Source: a virus
Reading direction: 5' to 3' (one strand)
Virus record (IMG/VR): IMGVR_UViG_3300030090_002467
Location: 1 to 25,939 of that record
DNA length: 25,939 nt
The notes under the pieces are model-generated. The model was not told the origin of the DNA, did not search any database, and saw only the letters and a list, made by a program, of their open reading frames with translations. Positions within the stretch are counted from its first letter, which is position 1. Each line of letters starts with the position of its first letter. Shown in pieces: positions 12,338 to 19,647 of the stretch. The position numbers were made by a program, and so were the translations under genes.

Positions 12338-12673
12338 ATGAGATTACTTCGTAAAGATATGGAAGAACAGGCATTTTTCTTAGAGGTTCAAAGATTATCT
12401 ATGGAATTAGATCGAATTGTTGACCTTTATAATATGCGAGATAGGGTAGCTTCTGTTATGGTTACAGGCTTAATAGATGAAGACATTATGGGTAATTCTA
12501 GATTAAAGGCTATATATAGTTATAGTCTTGACTCAAGAGAAGAATTAAATAGTATATTGCAATTTATAGATAGCACTTGGTACGATTTAGATAATAAAGA
12601 TTCAGAAGAAGTAGACGGATATAAAGACATTGATGATCTTTTGAATGGTACTGGTGTTGAGTTAGAAGATTAA
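12338..12673 (+). CDS. Acidic hypothetical protein (111 aa)
   Basis: The frame is open from a TTG at 12320, but ATG 12338 lies outside the diverging gene and is preferred. The product MRLLRKDMEEQAFFLEVQRL onward is helical for about 80 residues (LDRIVDLYNMRDRVASVMVT, EELNSILQFIDSTWYDL) and ends in an acidic tail rich in Asp. No family was recognised. It starts a run of small genes leading to the packaging block. Confidence 0.65.
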   Translation: MRLLRKDMEEQAFFLEVQRLSMELDRIVDLYNMRDRVASVMVTGLIDEDIMGNSRLKAIYSYSLDSREELNSILQFIDSTWYDLDNKDSEEVDGYKDIDDLLNGTGVELED

Positions 12674-12677
12674 TAAA

Positions 12678-12917
12678 ATGGAAGGACTTATTAGAAAAAT
12701 TATTATCGGGGAAGACCCGAAAAACGCTATGGCTTACTACGTTGGCATGAGAGCTGGTAGAGGTGAAGTAAGCACTATTGTACTTGACGAAAAGCATTTA
12801 TACAAGTACGGTAAACAAAGGTATTTAGTTTACATGCAGAACGAAGACGACTCTCAAGTTCTTTGGAAATCTGTTGACTCTATGCCTTGTATAATTGAAT
12901 ACGACTGTAATTTTTAA
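12678..12917 (+). CDS. Conserved small phage protein (79 aa)
   Basis: The product contains IRKIIIGEDPKNAMAYYVGM and RAGRGEVSTIVLDEKHLYKY, then RYLVYMQ and SMPCIIEYDCNF. I recognise this arrangement (IGxDPKxAMAYxVG and DEKHLxKYGxxRYLVY) from small proteins near terminase genes of marine phages. Function unknown. A single small alpha/beta domain is likely. It starts 4 nt after the previous stop and ends 3 nt before the co-chaperonin-like gene. Confidence 0.7.
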   Translation: MEGLIRKIIIGEDPKNAMAYYVGMRAGRGEVSTIVLDEKHLYKYGKQRYLVYMQNEDDSQVLWKSVDSMPCIIEYDCNF

Positions 12918-12920
12918 TTT

Positions 12921-13508
12921 ATGAAAACTTTAGATATTTTTGTTGTTGAGCTTGAAAAACAGTTCAACGACACAATTAAGACAGACTCTGGTCTAGAGCT
13001 ATATGTAGACAATAGATTTAATGAGTTTGAGCATAGGGTTACTGAAGGCCCTGTAGTTTGCTCTCCTTTAAAATACAACACAGGTGTGGAAGAAGGCGAC
13101 ACGTTGTACTTTCATCACTTGGTTGTAATTAATGAAGGTCAGGTATTAACTGGTAATGACAATCATTACTTGGTTAGATATGACCCAAACCATACAATAA
13201 ACAATCAAGCTATAGCTTATAAGAGTAAAAAAACTGGTGAAGTTAAACCGCTTATGGGGTGGGCTCTTCTAGAGTTTACAGAGCAAGAGGAGTTAGAGAC
13301 TAAATCAGATTTAATAGAAGTTGTAGACTTATCAGAAAAATTACCTACTAAAGGTCGTATTGCTTTTGATAGTCCTTGGCTGGAAGAGCTTGGAGTAAAG
13401 TCTGGGGATGTAGTGGGATTTAAACAGAATAGAGATTATCGTATAAAAATAGACGGGAAAGAATACTACCGTACCCGTGCAGAAGATTTGCTTTATGTCG
13501 AAAATTAA
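12921..13508 (+). CDS. GroES-like co-chaperonin with two Cpn10-type halves (195 aa)
   Basis: The C-terminal half, TKGRIAFDSPWLEELGVKSG, DVVGFKQNRDYRIKIDGKEY and YRTRAEDLLYVEN, follows the GroES end closely: a strand, V-x-GD-x-V-x-F, and a final S/AEDLLxVE strand. The N-terminal half repeats the theme: TDSGLELYVD near the mobile-loop position, then VEEGDTLYFHHLVV (GD at 59-60). GroES has about 97 residues, so this looks like two Cpn10-like units in one chain or one unit with a large insertion. It would cap the host GroEL to fold phage capsid proteins, as T4 gp31 does. The call rests on pattern only. Confidence 0.6.
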   Translation: MKTLDIFVVELEKQFNDTIKTDSGLELYVDNRFNEFEHRVTEGPVVCSPLKYNTGVEEGDTLYFHHLVVINEGQVLTGNDNHYLVRYDPNHTINNQAIAYKSKKTGEVKPLMGWALLEFTEQEELETKSDLIEVVDLSEKLPTKGRIAFDSPWLEELGVKSGDVVGFKQNRDYRIKIDGKEYYRTRAEDLLYVEN

Positions 13509-13785
13509 GTTTACGACAGTATCAGCAGCTAAAAGGCTAATGTCTAGTATGGAAGAGGCTATCAATAATATGATAGAAGAAATTAAGAAACCCGTTGATC
13601 CAGATATTAGCGGTAGTGCTAGAAAAGCCGAACTTCAATCTATTAAACAAACTGCAACAGATTGTAAAGAGCTGCTTGTAGAGAGACAGAGGTTAGAGCA
13701 AATGATAAAAGATTTGAAGTCTAGCGGAGAAATAGGTGAAGCTAAAGATTATTCAGGGGGATTTGCTGAAAGATTTTCTAAGTAA
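13495..13785 (+). CDS. Helical protein upstream of the packaging genes, possible small terminase (96 aa)
   Basis: The frame is open from GTG 13477, but the ATG at 13495 (MSKIKFTTVSAAKRLMSSME) gives a normal start inside the end of the co-chaperonin gene. The product is helical: EEAINNMIEEIKKPVDPDIS, ARKAELQSIKQTATDCKELL and VERQRLEQMIKDLKSSGEI. Small, charged, coiled-coil-like proteins directly upstream of the large terminase are often small subunits, but no DNA-binding motif is clear, so this is a positional guess. Its stop overlaps the HNH start (TAATG). Confidence 0.6.
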   Translation: MSKIKFTTVSAAKRLMSSMEEAINNMIEEIKKPVDPDISGSARKAELQSIKQTATDCKELLVERQRLEQMIKDLKSSGEIGEAKDYSGGFAERFSK

Positions 13786-14150
13786 TGGCTTATAAAGACG
13801 CAAAAGATCAGGCAGCAGCCGCAAAGCGTCACTACGAGGCTAACAAGCAAAAGATAAAAGATCGTAGTAAAAAGAAAAATAGAGAAAACAGGAAAAGAAA
13901 CAAAGAGTATATAGCTTTTGTTAAGACCTTATACTCATGTGTTGATTGCGGTGAAAGCAATCCATTGGTTTTAGAGTTTGATCACGTTAGAGGTGAAAAG
14001 AAGTCTAATGTTTCAGATATGGGTAATCAGTCATACTCTTTAAAAACAATACAAAAAGAAATAGATAAGTGTGAGGTTAGGTGTGCTAACTGCCACAGAA
14101 TAGCAACTTATGATAGAAGAAAAAAAAAGCGTAACTTGCAGCAGTTATGA
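13785..14150 (+). CDS. HNH endonuclease (121 aa)
   Basis: The zinc and catalytic layout is clear: CVDCG (C52, C55), LEFDHVRGEK with D66-H67, and CEVRCANCHRIAT with C100, C103 and H104. The N-terminus is a very basic helix (RSKKKNRENRKRNKEY). HNH nucleases beside terminases commonly assist cutting at packaging (established in HK97-like systems); a free-standing homing enzyme is the alternative. The position between a possible small terminase and the large terminase favours packaging. Starts and stops overlap on both sides. Confidence 0.88.
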   Translation: MAYKDAKDQAAAAKRHYEANKQKIKDRSKKKNRENRKRNKEYIAFVKTLYSCVDCGESNPLVLEFDHVRGEKKSNVSDMGNQSYSLKTIQKEIDKCEVRCANCHRIATYDRRKKKRNLQQL

Positions 14151-14398
14151 GAGTAAAGAAAAGAAACTACAAAAAAGAATACGATAAATTTCAATCTTCT
14201 CAAAAAGATAAGAGGGAGCGTGCTGCTAGAAACAAGCGTAGAAGAGAAGCTGAAAAGGGAGGTAGAGTAAAAAAAGGTGATGGGAAAGACCTACACCATT
14301 TTACAAAAGGAGGTAAAGTCGTAACAGTTGTAGAGCCTAAAAGCAAAAACAGAGGTAGAAAAGAAAAGTCTAGAGTAAAAGGTTCTAAACGAAATTAA
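14147..14398 (+). CDS. Basic HNH-related small protein lacking most HNH residues (83 aa)
   Basis: The sequence SQKDKRERAARNKRRREAEK, then KKGDGKDLHH, then SKNRGRKEKS has the frame of a small phage family in which KGDGKDxxHKDGN...N...V.SRSKNR forms a minimal HNH-type fold. Here the two histidines remain (residues 50-51), but the DGN and following Asn residues are replaced by FTKGGKVVTVVEPK. It is therefore probably not catalytic, or uses another mode. It also carries GGRVKKG and GGKVV motifs like the virion proteins. It overlaps the HNH stop by ATGA. Confidence 0.65.
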   Translation: MRVKKRNYKKEYDKFQSSQKDKRERAARNKRRREAEKGGRVKKGDGKDLHHFTKGGKVVTVVEPKSKNRGRKEKSRVKGSKRN

Positions 14399-14403
14399 AT
14401 GAA

Positions 14404-14592
14404 ATGGCTGAATATAAATGTGAGTGCAGTGATGACACTGTAGAAAAAACGGGTGTTACTATTAGGTATATAGAAGGCAAGGGGGTTATACACGATATAA
14501 AGTGTGATAAGTGTGAAAGTTACATGAAGTTAGCCAATCCTAAAACAGGATTCCCTAGCTTTGGTAGCGATAGATTTGGGAGGGTTCGTTGA
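14404..14592 (+). CDS. Small zinc-binding protein (62 aa)
   Basis: Two cysteine pairs, C6-x-C8 and C34-x2-C37 (CDKCESYMKLANPKTGFPSF), suggest one zinc site. The C-terminus SFGSDRFGRVR, with a Gly-Ser-Asp-Arg-Phe-Gly tail, is a motif I recognise in tiny proteins encoded directly before large terminases in marine phages. Function unknown. Its stop codon overlaps the TTG start of the terminase (TTGA). Confidence 0.7.
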   Translation: MAEYKCECSDDTVEKTGVTIRYIEGKGVIHDIKCDKCESYMKLANPKTGFPSFGSDRFGRVR

Positions 14593-16712
14593 GTAATTTA
14601 CTAGACATAGAAAACTATGAAGAACCTGCTATTAAGATTTGTCCCAACGGTACGGAAGGTGAGATTATTGAGCTCGGTGGGATACTCATTTGCCTTCCAA
14701 AAAGGCCGCCTAAGAAAAACATTATTGGATATAAAAAATCAGACGACTTGCAAATGTGGGAGAGGACACCTATGCCGCAGGAATTGTCTCGTATTCGTTC
14801 TATGGATGAGTGGGCGGAAATGCCAAGACAGTTTAGAGAGAAGTTTCGTCCATATATCGAGGAAGAGTTTAGGCGTAGGCGTGAGGGTCTTTGGTTTTAT
14901 AACAACGGTACAGCTACATATATTACGGGGCGGCATTACATGATGCTCCAATGGACAAAATTAGATGTAGGATACCCATATTTTTTAAACTTTCAACGTG
15001 AAATATTTTTACACATGGCTGCGTGCGAGTCTGATCCTCGTTGTATCGGTCAGCTATATACTAAGTGTCGTCGTTCTGGGTATACTAATATCTGTAGTGC
15101 TGTTCTTGTGGACGAAGCTACACAGGTTAAAGACAAGCTTATGGGGATCCAGTCGAAAACAGGTAAAGACGCTCAGGAAAACATCTTTATGAAGAAGGTG
15201 GTGTATATGTTTAGACACTACCCTTTCTTTTTTAAACCAATACAGGACGGTACAACTAATCCACGTATGGAGCTAGCTTTTAGAGAGCCGTCAAAGCGTA
15301 TCACAAAAAACAATAAAACATCACAAACTGGTGAGGCGCTTAACACAGTTATTAATTGGAAAAACACAACTAACAACGCATATGACGGTGAGAAGCTACA
15401 CTTGTTGTATTTAGATGAAGCAGGAAAATGGGAAAGACCTACAGACATAAGGGACGCATGGAGGATTCAGAGGACATGTTTGATCGTCGGAAGAAAAATC
15501 GTAGGAAAAGCTCTAGTAGGGAGTACGGTAAATCCGATGGACAAAGGTGGGAGTCAGTACAAGGATCTATGGAAGGATTCGAACCCTTTAGAAAGAAACG
15601 CAAACGGTAGAACTAGAACAGGTCTATATAGGCTGTTTATTCCTGCTTATGAATCTTTAGAGGGCTTTTTTGACCAATATGGCATGCCCGTAATAGAAGA
15701 CCCTGTAAATGTAACAAATGGTTTAGACGGTGAAGACATAATATTCGGAGCTAAGACTTATCTTAAAAATGAAAGAGAGTCTTTAAAAGACGACCCATCA
15801 GAGTTAAACGAAATAACAAGACAGTTTCCTTTTACTACTGATGAGGCTTTTAGGGATAGTATAGATGGTAGCTTATTTAACATTGGTAGAATCTATGAAC
15901 AGATTCAATACAATGACGAGTTGTTTCCAAATCCTGTAGTTGTAGGTAACTTTGTTTGGAAGGAAGCTCAGAAGGATACAGAAGTTGTTTTTAAGCCAGA
16001 CCCAAAAGGCCGATTTAAAATATCTTGGATGCCTCCACCTGAGTTAAGAAATGTAAAGAAATACGAAAGAGGTAAACGCATTCCTGCAAATTCTGATTTA
16101 GGGGTTGGTGGTGTTGACTCCTATGATCTTGACGCAACCGTTGATGGCAGAGGTTCGAAAGGCGCTTTGCACCTCTACAATAAGTTTCATATGCAACACC
16201 CTTCAAATATGTTTGTTTTAGAATACGCTTCTAGACCGCCGTTAGCTAAAATATTTTATGAAGACGTTCTTATGGCTGCTGTTTTTTATGGGTATCCTAT
16301 ATTGATTGAGAACAATAAGTATGGTATCGCAAGACATTTTGAATCAAGAGGTTATGATGGGTTTTTAATGAATAGACCAGACCATTTAAAATCTCCGAAC
16401 TCTAAGGTTAACGTAAAAACAAAAGGAATCCCATCTAACTCTCAAGATGTTATTCAAGCTCACGCACACGCTATTGAGGCTTATATCCACAACCATATTG
16501 GAATTAACTCAGAAACAGGGGAGTTTGGTAATATGTATTTTAACAACACTTTAGAGGATTGGATAGGTTTTAATATCAATAACAGAACAAAATTTGACCT
16601 TACTATAAGCTCTGGTTTAGCCTTATTAGCAGCTCAAAAATCTAAGCCAAAAAAGAAACAATCTAATTTTGCAGAAAAGAAATTCTTTAGAAGATATAAG
16701 CCAATCTCCTAG
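14589..16712 (+). CDS. Terminase large subunit, DNA-packaging ATPase/nuclease (707 aa)
   Basis: The motor that pumps DNA into the prohead through the portal and cuts it at the end. A Walker A-like segment TKCRRSGYT lies at 158-166, atypical because it lacks a full GKS/T loop. Walker B with its catalytic Glu is LLYLDEAGK at 272-280. A coupling-type GSTVNP lies at 311-316. The RNase H-like nuclease begins at GVGGVDSYDLD (D510, D513, D515), followed by IENNKYG at 573-579. The protein is longer than the usual 450-600, with about 130 extra N-terminal residues. The start is TTG 14589, overlapping the upstream stop; the next Met is at residue 56, too late. Confidence 0.9.
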   Translation: MSNLLDIENYEEPAIKICPNGTEGEIIELGGILICLPKRPPKKNIIGYKKSDDLQMWERTPMPQELSRIRSMDEWAEMPRQFREKFRPYIEEEFRRRREGLWFYNNGTATYITGRHYMMLQWTKLDVGYPYFLNFQREIFLHMAACESDPRCIGQLYTKCRRSGYTNICSAVLVDEATQVKDKLMGIQSKTGKDAQENIFMKKVVYMFRHYPFFFKPIQDGTTNPRMELAFREPSKRITKNNKTSQTGEALNTVINWKNTTNNAYDGEKLHLLYLDEAGKWERPTDIRDAWRIQRTCLIVGRKIVGKALVGSTVNPMDKGGSQYKDLWKDSNPLERNANGRTRTGLYRLFIPAYESLEGFFDQYGMPVIEDPVNVTNGLDGEDIIFGAKTYLKNERESLKDDPSELNEITRQFPFTTDEAFRDSIDGSLFNIGRIYEQIQYNDELFPNPVVVGNFVWKEAQKDTEVVFKPDPKGRFKISWMPPPELRNVKKYERGKRIPANSDLGVGGVDSYDLDATVDGRGSKGALHLYNKFHMQHPSNMFVLEYASRPPLAKIFYEDVLMAAVFYGYPILIENNKYGIARHFESRGYDGFLMNRPDHLKSPNSKVNVKTKGIPSNSQDVIQAHAHAIEAYIHNHIGINSETGEFGNMYFNNTLEDWIGFNINNRTKFDLTISSGLALLAAQKSKPKKKQSNFAEKKFFRRYKPIS

Positions 16713-16727
16713 AAACGTCTTATTTAG

Positions 16728-16735
16728 TATATTTG
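16728..16735 (+). promoter_or_regulatory. Bacteroidota -7 promoter element TATATTTG before the portal gene
   Basis: TATATTTG followed by C, as at 6685 and 21654. The TTG that opens the portal frame at 16733 is part of this element, so it cannot be the translated start. The real start is ATG 16754, with a leader of about 14 nt. Confidence 0.65.
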
Positions 16736-16753
16736 CATAAATACTATCCCTTG

Positions 16754-19216
16754 ATGTATACAAACGAAAACAAAAGTTCAGGCAGCTTCCCAGATCCACT
16801 AGCGTCTCAAAAAGTAAAAGAAAGTAAAGCGTACGGATTAAAGTATGCTAAAGCTATTGAAAATCAATGGGGCAAAACACAAGACATAGGGTCTTTATAC
16901 AACAAAAGAAATAAAACTTTTGAAAGAAATAGAGACTACGCTAACGGGACTCAAGATACAAATATATACAAGCAGATTCTTACAAATCTTGATCCTAACA
17001 ACTCGGATGGTAGCCTTATTAATTTAGACTACACTCCAGTTCCAGTTCTTCCTAAGTTTGCAAAAATTGTAGTAAACAAAATTTTATCACGTAACCCTTA
17101 TCCAAATCTTGAGGCTATTGATCCTCTTTCTTCTTCTGATAAGAATAAAGAAAAGCAGAGAATAAAGATTCAAGTTGAGTTAAAAGAGCAGTTAATGCAA
17201 CTCAAAAAGGAAACTGACGGATTGGTTTTAGATCAAGATCCTGAAATGTTGCCTGATACACTAGAGGAAGCAGATATATTTTTAGATACTAATATTAAAA
17301 CAGATGCTGAAATATCAGCTCAGATCGGTACCAATTTAACTCTTTCTTGGAATAATTTTAATGACTCTGTATACAGAAGGTGCGTTAATGATTTAGTCGC
17401 TCTTGGGATGTGTGTTGTTAGAAGGACTAACGATCCTAGCTACGGTATTAAAACAACATATGTAGATCCTTGTAATTTTGTGCATAGCCAAACAGAAGAT
17501 CCAAATTTTGAAGATCTTGTATACGCAGGGCATGTTAAAAGAATTACAATACAGGAATTAAAGCGATTAGCGGGGGACAGATTCACAGAGGAACAGTATA
17601 AAGAAATTGCCACTGATTCCGCTAGATCAAAATCACACGATACATCTAGATTTTCTATATCTAAATACGACAACTCTTTAAATAAAAATGTTTACGGTTA
17701 CGACGACTACACAATTGAGTTGTTAGACTTTGAGTTTATGTCTGTAGACTGCATGCACTTTGAAGAAAAAGAAAACAGGCATGGTAATAGAAATTTCTTT
17801 TACGAAGGATTTAACTATAAAGAAAAAACAGGTGGCGTGTTTGAGCGTAAGCCTCATAGAATGGATATAGTTACCATATATGGTGGGTTATATATTTTAG
17901 GTACAAAGCATATTTTTGATTATGGAATGAAAACAAACATTCCTAGAAACATGCACGACATAGGTAGAACTCGTATGGGTTATTCTGTTGTTGCTACTAA
18001 CTTTAGAGGCATGATGCCTAAGTCTATGGTAGACGGCTGTGTTGGTTTTGCTGATATGCTTCAAATAACTCACTTAAAGCTGCAGCAATCTATAGCTAAG
18101 GCTAAACCAGATGGATTAATTATAGATATTGAAGGGTTAGAAAATGTGCAACTTGGTAAAGGAGGAGAGCTTCAACCTCTTGAGCTTCATGATATTTATG
18201 AACAGACAGGTGTATTTTATTACAGAAGTAAAAACCCAGAGGGAGGCTTTCAAAACCCACCAGTTCGTACTATAGATAATAGTATTAGAAACATAAACGA
18301 ACTAATTGCTTTATATAATCACTATTTAAGATTAATAAGAGATACAACAGGTATTAATGAAGCTATGGATGCTTCAACTCCAAAAGGTGACGCTTTAGTT
18401 GGTGTTCAGCAACAAGCTATTGCTGCTGGTAATAATGCTATATATGACATAACAAACGCTTCTATGATCTTATTTAAAAAGGTGTGTGAAGATGTTGTTA
18501 AGTGTTTGCAGATTATTCCACCAGAGTCTGTTCTTATGGGAATTTACCAGAACGCTATTGGAAAGTCAAACATGGAGGTTTTAAGTTCTTTTAGCGACCT
18601 ACCAATGTTTAACTTCGGTGTTACCGTTCAAAAAGAAATGGAAGACTCTGAAAAAGCATATTTAGAGCAGAACATTCAAATGGCTATTCAACAGCAGCAA
18701 ATAGATTTAGAGGATGCTATAGCTATTAGAAACCTTAAAGATGTAAATCAAGCTGAAAGATTATTAATTATTAGGCGTAAAAAGAGAATGGATAAAATGC
18801 AAGCACAAGCTATGCAAAATTCTCAAATGCAGGCTCAACAAGCTCAGCAGGCTGCTCAAGCTGCTTCTCAGGCTAAGCAACAAGAAATGCAAATGGAGGC
18901 TCAGATTGAGGCTCAGAAGCTTCAGCTTAAGTCTCAGTTAGAAATACAGGTAGCTCAAGTAAGGCATGAAATGCAAAAAGAAATAGAGACAATTAGAGCT
19001 CAAGCTACACTAGGATTTAAAACTGACGATCAAGAGTTTAAAGAAAAAATTGAAGTTCTTAAAGAAGACAGAAAGGACAGTAGAGTTAAAAAACAAGCTG
19101 CTGAACAAAGTAAATTAATGTCTCAAAGAAAGGGACAAAGAGGTGAATTAACCGAACCTACAGAAATGCCTGATAAACAGGATCTAGATGAAACAGTTCA
19201 AAACATATTACAATAA
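16754..19216 (+). CDS. Portal protein (820 aa)
   Basis: The dodecameric ring at the capsid vertex that holds the packaging motor and later the tail. Recognition rests on position after the terminase, size and layout: an N-terminal region, then a long alpha/beta part with LNDPNNSD-like loops and the stretch RDTTGINEAMDASTPKGDAL preceding VGVQQQAIAAGNN (the helical stem and tunnel area of portals). A C-terminal Gln/Ala-rich coiled coil (about 670-790) contains AQQAQQAAQAASQAKQQEMQ. Such tails are usual in podovirus-like and related portals. The open frame extends to TTG 16733, but that lies in the promoter. The stop overlaps the next start (TAATG). Confidence 0.85.
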   Translation: MYTNENKSSGSFPDPLASQKVKESKAYGLKYAKAIENQWGKTQDIGSLYNKRNKTFERNRDYANGTQDTNIYKQILTNLDPNNSDGSLINLDYTPVPVLPKFAKIVVNKILSRNPYPNLEAIDPLSSSDKNKEKQRIKIQVELKEQLMQLKKETDGLVLDQDPEMLPDTLEEADIFLDTNIKTDAEISAQIGTNLTLSWNNFNDSVYRRCVNDLVALGMCVVRRTNDPSYGIKTTYVDPCNFVHSQTEDPNFEDLVYAGHVKRITIQELKRLAGDRFTEEQYKEIATDSARSKSHDTSRFSISKYDNSLNKNVYGYDDYTIELLDFEFMSVDCMHFEEKENRHGNRNFFYEGFNYKEKTGGVFERKPHRMDIVTIYGGLYILGTKHIFDYGMKTNIPRNMHDIGRTRMGYSVVATNFRGMMPKSMVDGCVGFADMLQITHLKLQQSIAKAKPDGLIIDIEGLENVQLGKGGELQPLELHDIYEQTGVFYYRSKNPEGGFQNPPVRTIDNSIRNINELIALYNHYLRLIRDTTGINEAMDASTPKGDALVGVQQQAIAAGNNAIYDITNASMILFKKVCEDVVKCLQIIPPESVLMGIYQNAIGKSNMEVLSSFSDLPMFNFGVTVQKEMEDSEKAYLEQNIQMAIQQQQIDLEDAIAIRNLKDVNQAERLLIIRRKKRMDKMQAQAMQNSQMQAQQAQQAAQAASQAKQQEMQMEAQIEAQKLQLKSQLEIQVAQVRHEMQKEIETIRAQATLGFKTDDQEFKEKIEVLKEDRKDSRVKKQAAEQSKLMSQRKGQRGELTEPTEMPDKQDLDETVQNILQ

Positions 19217-19638
19217 TGGCTAGTAAAGTAAACTTAGACGTATCAGAAAAACTAGATATAACATGTCGTCAAGGAGATAGCTTTAGTCTTACTTTGACGT
19301 TAAAAGATTCGTCTGGTACAGCTCTTACATTATCAACAGATAATTATTCATTTCTTATGCAGGTTTACCGATCTGGAGGCAGCGTAAAAAACACCTCTCC
19401 AGTTTTGGGTAGTTCTAATCTTGGCAAACAAGTTGACAATTCTTTTGAGGCTTTTGTTATTGACGATAGTGGAAATGTAACTATTAGTGCTACTGCTGCA
19501 ACTATGAGAAATATTAAGGCTGGTAGATATGTTTATGATTTACAACAAATAAAACCAACTGCATCTGGAGTTGATACCCACACCACTTTACTTAGAGGTT
19601 CTTTCATAGTAAATTCTGACGTTTCTAAATCTCTTTAA
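19216..19638 (+). CDS. BppU-like N-terminal domain / fibre adaptor protein (140 aa)
   Basis: The pattern LDITCRQGDSFSLTLTLKDS, TALTLSTDNYSFLMQVYRSG, then AGRYVYDLQQIK and TLLRGSFIVNSDVS matches the small beta-sandwich found at the start of baseplate upper proteins and of many phage fibres (I.QGDT....L..D..G.....G..Y.YDL.......L..G.F.V..DVT). Here it is a stand-alone protein directly before the collagen-type fibre. It probably attaches fibres to the tail or to each other. Confidence 0.65.
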   Translation: MASKVNLDVSEKLDITCRQGDSFSLTLTLKDSSGTALTLSTDNYSFLMQVYRSGGSVKNTSPVLGSSNLGKQVDNSFEAFVIDDSGNVTISATAATMRNIKAGRYVYDLQQIKPTASGVDTHTTLLRGSFIVNSDVSKSL

Positions 19639-19647
19639 TAAATTCAT

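Noticed and set aside
16959-16966. TATATTTG on the - strand inside the portal gene
   Set aside because: It is exact but lies within coding sequence with no - strand gene downstream, so it is probably chance in AT-rich DNA.
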